Source: Larix kaempferi (taxonomy: Eukaryota > Streptophyta > Pinopsida > Pinales > Pinaceae). Taken from it: a DNA stretch of 64,000 nucleotides. A program made the translations under genes and the position numbers. Of the stretch, positions 34,426-46,820 are shown in pieces (the stretch's first letter is position 1; every line of letters begins with the position of its first letter). The stretch covers positions 2,807,501 to 2,871,500 of the forward strand of contig BSBM01000261.1 in assembly GCA_027924585.1 (NCBI GenBank), read 5' to 3'. The notes below the pieces were generated by a model. The model did not search any database and was not told the origin of the DNA. It saw nothing but the letters and a program-made list of their open reading frames with translations.

Positions 34426-35690
34426 CTACTGTTGCAAGGCATTATGCACAAAGCCTTGTTTACATATAGGTTGATGATAAAGTCTAAGTCTATGTCCATT
34501 TACAACAAAGGAAGTTTGAGAATCATCAATTGTCTTAATTTTAACGGATCCATTATCGAAAGCTGTAACAATTTCATAAGGACCCATCCATCGAGTAGTT
34601 AATTTACCTTTAAAATTTATGTATCTTGAATCAAAAAGTAATGCCCAATATCCAGTTTTAAATTGTTTTTGTTTAATGTATCTATCATGCCACTTTTTGC
34701 GCTGATATTGTGTTAAGATTGTGTGTTGAATAGCATCTTGCCTAATATCATCTAATTCATTTATTTGCAGGATTCGTTGTCTCTGTGCTTCTTCTAAATT
34801 CATCCCTAATTGTACAGCCATACGAGAGGTTTTAACCTGAAATTCAATAGGTAAAAGAACCTGTTTTCCATAAACAAGTTCATAAGGTGTGTGACCAGTG
34901 GTGTTTCTCCAAGTTATTATGTAATCCCACAAGGCTTCTGGGAGCCTATCTGCCCAGTCCTTGTGATGTAACTGAATGGTTTTGGTCAGGATGGCTTCTA
35001 ATACTTTGTTTGTGCTTTCTACCTGACCATTTTCCTGAGGATGATATGGTGATGATTTGCAGTGTCTAATACCATATTTGTCAGTAAGTTATTTCATTAA
35101 TTTGGAGGTAAACTGAGATCCTTGATCGGTTACAATTTCCCTAGGTACACCGAATCGGGTAAATATTTCTTCATATATAAACTCTACCACTGATTTCTCT
35201 GTGGCTCGAAACAAAGCTTTAGCTTCTACCCATTTGGTGACATAATCTGTACAGACTAGGATGTACTTCTTCTTGTGAGACATAGGGGAAATTGGTAACG
35301 AAATCTAGAGCCCATTTTTCAAAAGGCTCGATCATAACTTGAGGTTGCAAAGGCATCTCATCAGATGGCGTAGGTATTCCCATTCTTTGGAAACTATCAA
35401 ATCCCTTGACATATTTGGCAGCATCTTTGAAAATGCTTGGCCAATAATATCCAAAGTGCAATACTTTATATGTTGTTCTCTTATCAGAAAAATTCCCACC
35501 GCAAGGTCCACCATGACATGCATGAAGGATATATACCATCTCATCCTCTCGTACACATCGTCTAATAATAAGGTCAGGACCGGTATGAAAAAGTTCATTA
35601 TCCACCCAGGAATAATTAGAGCTTTGAACTATGATTCTACGTTTTTCGGGTGGGGAGAGATGGTTTGGTAGCTTTCCAGTTGCTAAATAA
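34426..35690 (-). pseudogene. E3 integrase
   Basis: The catalytic core is readable in order: TDYVTKWVEAKAL (35250s), IVTDQGSQFTSKL (35110s), then after a stop at 35089 the PYHPQENGQVESTNK box (about 35050-35000), so D, D and E are all present. The C-terminal part (34932-34426) has KLTTRWMGPYEIV and VNGHRLRLYHQP, typical of the Tat/Athila branch, and no chromodomain. The N-terminal zinc finger (about 35560-35410) is destroyed: GGHF reads GGNF and both Cys of CDSC are Phe (KGFDSFQRMG). A frameshift lies between 35283 and 35219. Confidence 0.82.
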
Positions 35691-36230
35691 TTGGCTATGT
35701 CTGCAAACCATGGGGTTCGAATAGATACCGTGAATAAATGTTCATCTGGGAAGCTATCATCGACAGGGATGGCATTATCGTCAATTTGAATTCGAGAGAG
35801 AAAATCAGCTACTACATTCTCTCGACCAGGATGATCAACAATGGTGATGTTAAATTCTTGTAACAAAAGAAGCCACCAAGTCACCCTGCCATTGGTGATT
35901 GGTTTATTCATTAAGAATCTAATGGCGGAGTGATCAGTGTGTATAAAAATTTCATATCCTGTGATATAATAACGAAACTTGTTGATGGCATAGACTACTG
36001 CTAGAAACTCTTTTTCAGTAACAGTGTATTTCGATTCTGCAGGAGTCAAATTTTTACTAGCGAAATAGATAGCATGTGATATTTGTCCCTCTTTTTGACC
36101 TAAGACTGCTCCTATGGCTATGTCGGAAGCATCAGTTAATATATGAAACGGAAGGGACCAATTAGGGCCCCTAAGTACTGGTGCTATAGATAACATTGCC
36201 TTCAAAGTTTCAAAGGCCTGTTGACAAGGT
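35690..36230 (-). pseudogene. E3 RNase H
   Basis: The frame starting at 36205 begins with the RNase H fold: LTDASDIAIGAVLGQ (first catalytic Asp), KYTVTEKEFLAVVYAINKFR (Glu) and IFIHTDHSAIRFL (Asp), all intact. It degrades the RNA strand during reverse transcription. A frameshift at about 36205-36235 separates it from RT. Confidence 0.82.
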
Positions 36231-37112
36231 TCAGTCCATTGAAATTGTGTCTTTCATGAGTAGTTTGAACATAGGTGCGGATATCTTAGTGAAATTTTCA
36301 ATAAAACGTCTATAATAGCCTGCATGGCCAAGAAAAATTCTTACTTCCTTTGGAGTTTTTGGAGGAGGAAGATTAATGATTATTTCTATCTTGGTAGGAT
36401 CTACCTTGATACCTTGAAGAGAGACACGATGTTCCAGAACTATGCCCTCATTTAGCAACATTTTACACTTTTCATGACTAACGGCTAGGTTCGTCTCTTG
36501 TCACCGAATGAGAACTGTTTCGAGGTTATCAAGGGATTCTTGGAAGGTATTGCCATAAACTATAAATTCATCCATATAAACTTCTACACAATCATGTATG
36601 AGGTCAGCAAAGATTCCTAATACTGCACGTTGGAAAGTAGCAGGTTCATTACAAAGGCCAAATGGTAACACTCGATAGGCATATGTCCCCCAAGAACAAG
36701 TAAAGGTTGTCTTGTCTTGGTCTTCAGGTGTTATCAATATTTGATTGTATCCACTATACCCATCGAGGAATGAGAAATATTGTTTCCTTGATAAGGTATC
36801 TAACACCTGATCGATGAAAGGCAAAGGGAAGTAGTCCTTAAGAGTGGCCTTGTTCAGTTCTCGAAAGTCCACACAGATACACTATTTTCCTGTGACTTTC
36901 TTTGGAACTACCACCAGAGGAGATACCCATTTACTATTAGAAATTGGGTAGATGAATCCAACATTAAGGAGTTTTTGTAAATCATCTTTTACTATATCTT
37001 TTAGTCTTGGGTTCATTATTCTCTGGGGTTGCCTAACAGGAGGTATGGGTCTATGTAGATGTGGTAGATGCAGGTATCTGGGTGTATACTTGTCATATAG
37101 GTATACTCCCAT
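36231..37112 (-). pseudogene. E3 reverse transcriptase
   Basis: One frame from 37112 to 36231 carries the RT fingers and palm (GFIYPISNSKWVSPLVVVPKK; CVDFRELNKATLKDYFPLPF; FSFLDGYSGYNQI; LPFGLCNEPATFQRAV) and the thumb (GHAGYYRRFIENFTKIS). Stops occur near 36882 (where a Trp is expected) and 36498. The catalytic box reads YMDEF; the second Asp of the usual YMDD is Glu. That change alone should impair polymerase activity. Confidence 0.85.
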
Positions 37113-37501
37113 GCAAATGCTCCAGTTTGACTTGTGAGAACTTTTCGTAATTGTTTTTGCTGACTTTTATCTAAACCTGCATTTATATGTAGAAATTTGT
37201 TGGTACTAATCTCACACAATATGGTATAGGATCCTAGGTGTTCTTCGATTGCGAAGACACAGGGTGTACTCATGAATGTTGAGAGGCTCGTGTTTTCTTG
37301 GAATTCATCTCCAAAGATCTGGTCAAATTGGGAAAAAGATTGAGGAAAGTCTATACATGTTGTGGAAGAGATAAATTGGTTCAACACATTCTCGGTGCTT
37401 TGTTCTTGAAGTGCCCAGGAGAAATCACTAACAAGGGAAAGTTATTCCAAGTTTTCATTCCCAAAAGGACAATCTAACCAAAATAGGTTTTCAGTAATTG
37501 G

Positions 37502-38248
37502 TTATGCTGGTGGGTATAAAGCTAGTTTTCTTATAGATAACCCATAAGAGATAATCATTTCTCCATCCCTACATCCTATAAATGCATTGGAAGTGGCCAA
37601 CCAAGGTATTCCTAAAATAATGGGGTGACCTTTGGAAGGGTATTTCGATTCAATGACCATGAAGTCTATGGGATATTCCCATGAAGCTACTGATACAGTG
37701 ATGTCATCTAAGATCCCAGCAGGCTGCACCATCGTGCGATCTACTAACTCTAGCATTGTTGGGGTAGGTCGAAGGAATGGTCCTAAATTGAGAGTTTCTA
37801 AAACTGTGGTAGTCATCAGGTTAATAGCGGGTCCTAGATCAATAAGTGTGTTCCCTATGGTAGTGTTATTGATGATAACAGTTACCACAGGGTTTCCTAG
37901 ATTGGAATATTTTGGGATTCTAGGTGGTTCGGCTATATAATCTGACATTTCACCTATTACATGAATCGTCGGAGGGTCTTTTTGTCTTCTACCTGGTCTC
38001 TTGATACAGAGTTCCTTTATTACTTTACTATAGATTGGGATATCCTTAATGGCTTGTAACAAAGGGATCTTAATGCAAATATTTTTCAATTCGTTAATGA
38101 TATCATACTCTGGGTAAGTTACAGGTTTTTCTATTACTAGACGTTCCGGATATGGGGGTGACTTCTCTCCTGAAATTACTTCTTTGTGTGGATGGTTATG
38201 TGTTGAATATTTCAGAATAACCACATCTTTAAGAATGGCATCATTCAA
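37502..38248 (-). pseudogene. E3 aspartic protease
   Basis: A 248-codon frame. The protease fold spans about residues 125-245: TLIDLGPAINLM is the active-site loop, with DLG instead of DSG (a DLG variant is common in Athila/Tat elements, the following Pro is not), and PIILGIPWLATSNAF is the flap and end motif. Between 37112 and 37502 there is a degraded protease-RT linker. Confidence 0.75.
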
Positions 38249-38472
38249 AACTTCACTAGGTATGTCTTCTTCATTCTCATCTTGGATAACAACTGATGAC
38301 TTGGGCTAATCTTGAAAAACTCTTCCACACTGCAGTTGAATCTCATGTATAGGTGTGGTAGAAATGGCATACGATGGAAGAGGTAACAACCCAATGCTAT
38401 TAAGAGCTTGGGTTGGTTTGTTGTTAGGATTTGGTATCAGTTGTGCAGGTAATATCGTGGGTCTTGGAGGAT

Positions 38473-40369
38473 TCATATTCTGGAAATGGCGAGGTTGATT
38501 TGGGATAGGGGGTAGTGAAGGAGGTACAAATCCAGGAAAGAGTTGTTGAATATTAGGTGGGTAAGGATAGTTAGGTATAGGAGGATGTGTTTGAGCATAA
38601 TCTTTTCCTCTCCATCCATGTGGCCATTGCTGTTGTTGAGCATTATGAGGAGGGTACTGCGGTGGCCAATTCTTCCAACCTGGAGTGTTCCATTGTTGAG
38701 GATGTTGGTAAGGATAGTAATAGGGTGAATTTGATATGAATCTTGATACAATGGTTGATATCTAGGTTTCCAAGGCCTCCTAGACGTTTCACCAAAGTTT
38801 CCACTCTTGTATACAGCTTGCAATCTAGGCAACGATGGACAATTATCAGTTGGATGTTCTTCTGTACAAAGGTGACAAACTGAAATGTTATTTTAATGAG
38901 CATTCTCGTTGAAGATGTTTAGTTCTACACCTAGGACAGAAAACACTCATTGCTGCATACTCTTCATCTTGTCTCTTTTTAGCTTGTAGTGCATCTAGTT
39001 GAGAACCCATAGCTCCTAAGATATCTTTTTTAAAATTTTCTAATAGGTTTCCCAACTCTACCCTTGCAACTCCACTAGGACCGGATGTGTTTCCTTTTGA
39101 GTTCCTAGTATAAGAGTATCTTCCACTTTTCCCTATGCTCCTAGAGTAATTCCTACATAGTTCACAAATCTCCATAAAAGACTTATGAGAAATATATCCT
39201 ACTACCATGAGATTAAGGTTATCTAAGAATTCTTCTGAGATTCCCTTGAGGAAGAGTGTTCTTACTGCATCTTCTCGAAGATCACTATACTTAGATTTGT
39301 GTAACACATAGTTAAATCTCTCGAGATAGTCTTCTAGTCTCTCATCTTCAAGTTGTTGAATTTTGAAAATATCATTATGAGAGTCCTTAGGTCTACAGTA
39401 ATCCTGATATTTCCGTAGAAATGCATTCTTCATGTCTTCCCAAGTTTTAATACTAGATTCTCCTAATCCCATAAACCATCGAAGAGAAGAATCTTTTAAT
39501 GTGGAAAGAAAGAGTTTTAGTTTTTGGCCATCTTGTAGGTAATTATAAATCCTACACAAAATTTCAAACTCGAATAAGAATGTGTCTAGATCCTCACTAC
39601 TCTTCCCATAAAAGGTTGGTAGTGAGGAGGGAGGGATGTTTTTCATAGTAACATCTTGTGCAGTGTCTAAGATAGGGAACCCGAAGGTACCTTCAGTTCT
39701 AACTTCTCCATCTTCTTCATCATGTCGGACACGATATTCATTTTCTTCCTCCATGAAGATTCGATTCCCAAAGAGAGAATATCTAGGTAGTTCCTTTCTT
39801 GGTGAATATGGGACGTCCCAATGTTCTGTTTCAAGAAGGGTATTCTTCTTTTTAGAAGGAGAATTACCAACTACGTGGGAGTCCAGTTTTGAAGGCCCTA
39901 CTGTTGTTGTCTCAATATGTGAGATGACTATGTTCACAGAATTCTCAAAAGGAGTGTCTACTTGTGCATGATCAACAAAATCTACTAAGTTTGGACCACC
40001 TACTATTGAAAAAGTAGTGTCTCTGGGTTTTTGGATTAATGGAGGGTTGAGAGGTCCTGAAGTTTTATCCTTTTGAGTTTCCTCTTATCTTGGTTCAGTC
40101 TCGATATTAGCTTGAGGTTCTTCTAGTGGAATTTCTTTATGAACAGACTGTTTTGATGTCCTTATGTTTTCCCTTAATTGATTTCCAGAAAGGATTTCCT
40201 TTTCTTTCCAAGTAGGACTATCCCCTTTAGGAGTCTTCCGATACCTTTCTGCTGAGTTAGTAGTTGGGGTGGCACGCCCTCCGTATAGGTTAGTAGGAAT
40301 TTTAGTGGGGATTTTAGTAAGAGAACTAGTTTTAATAAATCTACCTTGTGAGTCTCTAGACCTATTCAT
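38473..40369 (-). pseudogene. E3 gag with two zinc knuckles
   Basis: From ATG at 40369 one frame runs to 38888 with a single stop at 40085. The capsid-type gag domain is clear (LPTFYGKSSEDLDTFLFEFE; STLKDSSLRWFMGLG; LEDYLERFNYVL). Near its end lies CPRCRTKHLQREC. After a frameshift a second knuckle CHLCTEEHPTDNC follows at about 38885-38845. Both are CX2CX3HX4C, one residue shorter than the common CX2CX4HX4C. The tail to 38473 is Pro/Asn/Gln-rich and frameshifted. Confidence 0.82.
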
Positions 40370-40581
40370 GAAAACAAACTATAACTGAAATAAACTCTAA
40401 CTACATTACTACTATTGCTAGGTTTTGGGGATTCCTGTTATAACATATGTGCAGGTTCTTACCTCTCGTCTTATCGCTCACCCGCCACCAGCCTATGTCT
40501 AAGTTCAAAGGGAAAGATATAACTAAATTTGAAAAGAGATTTCTACTTATCTACAACTGAATTCTACCTATTTATCTACAA
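40370..40581 (-). other. E3 leader between PBS and gag
   Basis: Short, no gene. Gag starts about 210 bp from the PBS. Confidence 0.6.
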
Positions 40582-40600
40582 CTCCCCGGCAACGGCGCCA
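40582..40600 (-). promoter_or_regulatory. Primer-binding site of E3 (tRNA-Asp)
   Basis: The minus strand reads TGGCGCCGTTGCCGGGGAG, three bases after the LTR end. It is complementary to the plant tRNA-Asp 3' end, the usual primer of Tat/Athila elements. Confidence 0.9.
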
Positions 40601-40603
40601 AAA

Positions 40604-43375
40604 TGTTGGGTGTGTAAGCTATCTCAAAGAAAACACCTAATATTTAATTATCGACCGGGGTTGGTAATCTTAGAGTTGAGGCAAAGTATATGCTGAGGTA
40701 GAATGGTACCTAAGTTTCGGCTTGTCAGACCTTATAAATATTTAGTAAATAAATGATTGAAAGATCTTTCAAAATGAAAAACCGAGTCAAACTTCACTAA
40801 AGACAATAAATGAACTACAAAATCTAGCTAGACCTACAAATCAGAATAGTATCGAGTCATACTACTCTACTCTATGACTAAATAATGGAAAGGATGAAAA
40901 CCAATACTGATCAAAAGCAAACTACTTTTTATGAAACTGAAAACTACTTTAATCAATTCTTTAGAGTCTAGGCTAGGAATTAGAAACAACTGTAAATGAA
41001 ATTAAGGACAAATTCTATGAAATGACTTAATTACATAAATAGGGAACTACATTAATTCAAAACAAATTACAAACTATTTAATGAATTCAACAACTAATAT
41101 TTCAAAGCTACACTAACTACCTAATTCCATTCTCCTTGATGTTGTCCATCAAATGTAATAGGAACTGGGGTGAATGTATCGAAATGACTTTCAAATGTAA
41201 TAGCAAAACAAAATGGAAGTAAATCTAATCTAATTTTGACAAAGAGATGCAAACTATAAAGAGACCAATTATAGTTAACTTTAAATATTCTGATCTATCT
41301 TCTATCCATGAGCAAAATAATATGAAACTAAAGAAATCTAGAAGCAAGTAGAAAACTTAATAAAGATATTTACTTCTGAACTTGATTTGAAAGCAAGCAG
41401 AAAACTTGATAAAGATATTAATATAGAAGCAAGTAGAAAACTTGATAAAATTATTTATTTATGATCCAAATCTTATATCATGAACATCTTCAAAATGAGA
41501 AACTAATCCTATTCTTAATGGAGAAACTATTAAAACTAGATACTTGGAGAATGAAATTATTAATTCTAATCTAAAATAAATCTTAAGAACATGGAATAAA
41601 CTATGCTAAGAATAAAACTGATAAATTCTAAAATAGTAACATATCAACAAATCAAACATGAAAGACATAATTTAAAAACGTTTAAAGCAAAACTAAGAAT
41701 GATAATGAAACTTTAATTAAAACTTTATAGAATGTAAAGCAGGGTTCTAATTATGGTTAAGAATGCTAATTAAGAGCAAGAAGGATTACAGTTAAGAAAA
41801 CTAAGAAGTTGAGTTCGAAATAAGCATGAAAAAAAATGCAGAAAGAATGAAAGTCCGAATGACAATCTGGATGGTTGTCCGAATGATAGTCCGGATGGAA
41901 GAAAATGAATTAGACTAAGAAAAGAGGCAGTTTTGATGATTTAAACGTCAGCTGGCGAATGCAGATGAACCTACAATGCAAAGAAATCAGTGAGAAGATT
42001 GTTGAGAATCTAAGATAACAGAAAACCATCTATACTAATCATTATTTAAAGGAAATGAACTATTCCTATTATATGCTAAAGCAATACTAAGATGGAAGAT
42101 GGAATTAACCTACAGTTACAGAAAAGAGATTAATAGAACTAATGCTGGAAACAACAACTAACTAAATTCTATCTAATTGCAGAAGAGTAAAAGAAAACTA
42201 TCTAATTACAAAAGACTAAAAGCAAGCTAAAAACATTATGCTTGGTCGACCATCTATTAATTCTGGAAACAAAGACTAAGTTAGCAGCACAATACAAATT
42301 ACAGAGAAGTGAAGGAATGACATCTACAGGAAAATAGAGACAATTAAATAACTAAGAAATAAACTATCTATTTGCAGAAAGAAAATACAAAACTATAAAA
42401 GAAACCTCTGGTTGATGAGGGACCCTTCCCGGCAATCAGAGATTGGAACTAAATCACTTAATCACCAATAGATACGAACTAAACTTCCATTAATTGGGAA
42501 AATTACAAAAATGACTGCTATCTTCAACGTGTTCTACAAGTTATCTGTTGATCATCATCTCTAACTCTAACTCCGTTTCTCTATACAAAGCATCTATTTA
42601 TACATTTATAGTGGGAGAGAAGGTCGACAACGTCGACCTCTCTAAAAATAGAGGTTTTTATGACTGCAAACTGTTGCTTTGAGTGATGTGTGATAGCGCA
42701 GGGAGCATTCACTAGGCTTCACGGGGTCGGTTCCTTCACAAGGCCGCTGCAACATTGATCTTTCCTTTGACGTGGCAGTGAGACGAGCTGGCAGACTAAG
42801 CGTGGGAGGATGGGATCCTCTAGAATGTTGGCATGAATAGGCATACGTGATATCAGGATGAACAAACAATGAGGTCATAACGCTGGAGTGTTGACGTGGG
42901 GAGGCCGTGTGCTGTCGATATCAGGAGGCAAGGAGGCGAATCTTCTAGAACCAAGGCTCATCAATCATAACCACCACGTAGATAACCAAACCCATGTGTT
43001 TGTTTATGTCTTTAATGGCCAGGAATATGGCAATTGATGATTTCGTGGATCAAACGCAAGGCTGACTGATGGGCTGGACGTGGTTGAAAATTAGCAATGT
43101 AAAAACGAAGTCTGAATGAAGGGTCATTTGAAAAACCCCAACCTGTAAATCAAAACTAAATGCCAAGTATGCCCCGAAATGTCACATTAAATATTAATAA
43201 ATCATAATATAGCGAGATGTGAACAAAATTTACGTGATGAGTAAATATATGCATACCTGGTCTGTTTGATGGTCTGAATGGCAAAGAGAATAAATTATAA
43301 TAGCAAAAATGATGGAAATAACGCCATTCAGAGTAGATTTGATGATAAAAAATGGTGACAAAATGGACACCAACA
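40604..43375 (-). repeat. 5' LTR of E3 (2772 bp)
   Basis: On the minus strand it starts TGTTGGTGTCC and ends CACACCCAACA, followed by the PBS. The part near the PBS (40604-42400) is AT-rich, with recurring AAGCAAGTAGAAAACTTGATAAA-like units near 41340-41460. The part beyond the promoter is more GC-rich. Only its outermost 81 bp have a counterpart at the other end of E3. Confidence 0.8.
42594..42638 (-). promoter_or_regulatory. Probable promoter of E3: TATA box with an upstream palindrome
   Basis: The minus strand has TATAAATAG at 42602-42594. Just upstream lies the inverted repeat GGTCGAC-AAC-GTCGACC (42622-42638), which extends outward through AGAGA/TCTCT with one bulged base. Position in the LTR and orientation agree with element transcription. 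Confidence 0.6.
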
Positions 43376-44960
43376 ATATGTATAACCAAGAAGTGAAACT
43401 ATTTCCCTGCCAGAATAAAACACACCATAATGCATCGTCCCCTGTAAATATATGAGAATTCTCTTTGTTTCTTTCCAATGACTTTCATAAGGCTTTTGCA
43501 TAAAGAGAGATCAGCCCTAATGTGTGTCAAATATATCAAACTCCCCACAAGCTAACGATACAAAGTGGCATCAACAATAGGAGTCTCACAATCAACAGTT
43601 AACTTTACACCAGATTGAAATGGCATTGGAGAAGGCTTACAATCACTCACATAAAACCAAGCAAGTAAATATGTAGAAGACCTAGGTTGAGAAAGGAATA
43701 TACCATCATCCATATGCCAAATCCGAAGACCCAAGAAACAATGCAATAGGCCTAAATATGTCATTTCAAATTCATTCTTAAGATTATTCTTCATTTCCTG
43801 CATAAATGTAAGTTGGCCGCTAGTAAGGAGAAGATCATCCACATAAAGTACCACAATGAAGAAATCGCCATCAAAGTTCTCAACATACAGATTTGGATTA
43901 GATATACATCACTTAAAACCACTCTTCAAGAAATAAGTATCAATTTTATCATACCAAGCTCTAGGTGCCTATTTAAGACCATATAAAGGCTTGTTCAATT
44001 TGCATACCAAACCTAAAGTTTCAACAATCATAAAACCAAGTGGTTGTTGCATATAAATGTCTTCACGAAGATCACCATTCAAAAAAGAACTCTTGACATC
44101 CATTTGGTGTATTTCCCATTGATAATATGCAACAAGAGACAATATGGTTCTTATTGTGTTCATTTTAGCAACTAGAGCAAAAGTTTCAGTATAGTCTATA
44201 CCTTCTTGTTGAGAAAAGACTTTCACTACTAATCGGGATTTATGTTTTTCAATCTATCCTTCTGTAGTAAAATTTGTTTTAAATATCCATTTACATCCAA
44301 CTAAATTATTTCCAAGAGGAAGAGGCACAAGATTCTAAGTCTTGCTCTTCATTAATGAGTTATACTCAATATTCATAGATTTCTCCCATTCAGGTTTATC
44401 TTTGGCTTGAGCATATGAAGAGGGATCATCTATGGCAAATACTTTAGTCATAAGAGAAAAGTAAGATATAGTTCAACAAATATCATAAGGAATACCAATC
44501 TCAGAACCTATGGATTCAAGAGTTTTCCAGGCCTAGACAGGAAGACGAGTAGTGATAGGAACGATTCTAATATCTTATGAAAATTCAGGAGGATCACTTG
44601 AAGAACAAGGTTAACTAGGATCAAGGGTAGGAACAGAAGTAGAGGAAGGGGTAACAAATATAGGAGGAACAAAATATAAAGGAAAATTTAAGGTAACATG
44701 AGTTTCAACAGACTCGGGAGGAGGAGATACTTCATTGAATTGAACATCTTGATGAATGATAACACCTTGTGTAGATGGATCAAACAACTTATACGCTTTG
44801 GAATCCTCACAATAACCAATGAAAATACATTTGTGAGACTTAGGCTCTAACTTTTTCCATTTTTCATCTGGGATATGTAACCAACATTCATTGCCAAATA
44901 TCTTAACGTTACTAATGTTGGGTTTCTTGCCATTCCATTTTTCTTCGAGAGTAACCTACA
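43376..44960 (-). pseudogene. E5 copia reverse transcriptase
   Basis: RT motifs in order: [39 protein letters not shown] and [13 protein letters not shown] in the frame 44226-43969, then VLYVDDLLLTSG with the YVDD box intact (43854-43552). Frames change between 43969 and 43854. The part 44227-44960 is the degraded integrase-RT linker. After 43552 only a short distorted piece of the RT end remains before E3. Confidence 0.8.
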
Positions 44961-45854
44961 AAACCTTTTGTAAGGACTCTATTCAAAATATAGTTATCAC
45001 AACAAATAACTTTATCCCAAAAACATTTATGTAATCATTTGGAATAAAGCATACATCTATCCATTTCAACCAAAGTCCTATTATTTCTTTCAGCTACCCC
45101 ATTTTTTTAGGTGTATAAGGAGCAAGATTTTTATTTTGAATGCCATGCTTTAATAAATATGCATTAAATCCCCTTTCAGTTAATTCCCCCCCCCCCCATT
45201 ATTAGTTCTCAAAGTATTAATACTTTTTTATCGGATTCTTTTTCAACCAAGGATTTAAATTCTTGAAATTTACCAAAGGTTTCACTTTTATGCTTCAAAA
45301 ATAAACCCAAGATTTTCTATTATAATCATTAATAAAAGTAAGAAAATAGGCTACATGAGACAAAGAATGGGTTTAAAGAGGACCACAAATATCACTATAA
45401 ATTAATTGCAGTGGTTCTTTATCATGGCAAGCTTTATCATTATCAAAAATTTCCTTATGATGTTTACCAAGCACACAGCCCTCACAGTCACCTTTAGTGG
45501 AAGAAATTGAAGGTAATCCAAGTACCATTTTAGACATCATTTTCATTTTACCATAATTCAAGTGATCTAATATTTCATGCCATAATTTACTTTTTTCATC
45601 AACACGAGCAACATAGGAATAAAAAGGTTGATTTTTACATGAATTAAAACTAGTAAACTTATGTAAAGCAGCATCGCGATCAACATGACCTAAAGAAACA
45701 ATTTTGAATTTATGTTTGATATCTTTTAAGACATATTTATCTGGCCAAGCTTCAAATTTATAACAGTTTTGACAAGCACGATAAATAGAAAGAAAATTGA
45801 TGGGCATGTCTTGAACATGAAAAACAACTTCCAATTTGCCATTAGGAACTTTAA
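44960..45854 (-). pseudogene. E5 copia integrase and end of protease region
   Basis: The frame 45834-45373 has the HHCC zinc finger (LWHEILDHLNYGKM, then CEGCVLGKHHK) and the first catalytic Asp (IYSDICGPL). Further on a DNGG box appears as TNNGG, directly followed by a run of 12 G (plus-strand C-run at 45186-45197) that shifts the frame. APYTPKK with the Glu region lies near 45100, with another indel in an A-run. Confidence 0.75.
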
Positions 45855-45859
45855 CATTA

Positions 45860-46820
45860 TGTTACACCAAAATATCGTCATCATGAGTTGCGTGTCCTTA
45901 ATTTGTCCTGATTCATAAAGCACTAAAGCCAAATTGAGTGGAGGAAGAGTTGTGGTTATCCTTTTTCCCTTTGTTGTCACCCTGACGCACCTTGCATGTT
46001 GACAAAGTGTGTCAGACTCCTGGTGACACTCTCTGCACATTGATAGAGCGCGTCGGTGACACTTTCTGCCTTTAGACAAGGTGTGTCACCCTCCAAAGAC
46101 ACATGTTGCCTATGGAAATGTGCGGCACTGTTGGTTTAAAAGGAAAAAGAGAAGCTTCGAGCGGCTTGTAGAACCCATGACTTCATGGATACTTATCCCT
46201 ATGAACTAGGAAAGGTGGCACTCGATCCCCTTACCTTTTGGGATGATCCCTTGATCTTCTCCCACAAATAATCAACCTCTTCTATCCCTTTAGGCCTATA
46301 TATACAAGCCCTCTCTCCGTAGCTAAGAGAGAGAAAGATAGAGCACTTAAAAATTGGTGAAATGCTTATGGATCTTATTCCCTTTCATCCATTAGGAGGC
46401 AAAAATCTTGGATATTTGAGGCTAGGACCATTTGGAAGAAGTTGTAACGTCAAAGCTTGGTTGTAATATCTCCCTATATATTTCTTTCATTTACAGTAAT
46501 ACAGATTCTTTCCATAAAGTCTTGTTGTTTTAAAAATTTTATAATTAGCTTCTTTGACTGCTAGTTTAGACTAATCCATATTGCATATTATTGGTATTTG
46601 TATGTTTCCACTTGTTTGTGCATTTTCTTGCAGCTGAAGATCAGGAGCTACATCAAGCAAGAGGTAGAACTACAATCATAAGGTAAGCCATTCCTTCATA
46701 CCTTTGCAATTTGGTTAATCTAGTAAAGATCTATGCATTATGTACTATTTTGTTCTAGATCCGAACCATTCAGACTAGGGAGATCGGTTAGTGTCCGCAC
46801 TAACAGATTGTCTGTAAACA
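45860..46820 (+). mobile_element. Solo LTR (961 bp) inserted in the E5 protease
   Basis: It starts TGTTACACC, ends CTGTAAACA and is flanked by perfect CATTA copies (45855-45859 and 46821-46825). Removing it with one CATTA joins the E5 frame as GSSN-VKVPNGK. A TATA run lies at 46297-46304. Four GGTGACAC/GTGTCACC motifs lie in both orientations at 45975-46090. The TGTTA(T/C)ACC start and overall layout resemble the E1 LTR, suggesting a distant relative. Confidence 0.85.

Larger units (their letters stand above)
23471..43375 (-). mobile_element. E3: Tat/Athila-like Ty3 retrotransposon with an extra ORF (hosts E4)
   Basis: Read on the minus strand: 5' LTR 43375-40604, tRNA-Asp PBS, gag, protease, RT, RNase H, integrase, about 2.5 kb of noncoding DNA holding E4, an extra 507-codon ORF, a polypurine tract, and an LTR start at 23551. 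A tRNA-Asp PBS, long LTRs and an extra ORF after integrase are known for Tat/Athila lineages. The 3' LTR is recognisable over only about 81 bp. Without E4 the span is about 13 kb. Confidence 0.8.

Noticed and set aside
39636-39971. 111-codon plus-strand frame
   Set aside because: It is antisense to E3 gag, whose capsid motifs are clear on the minus strand.
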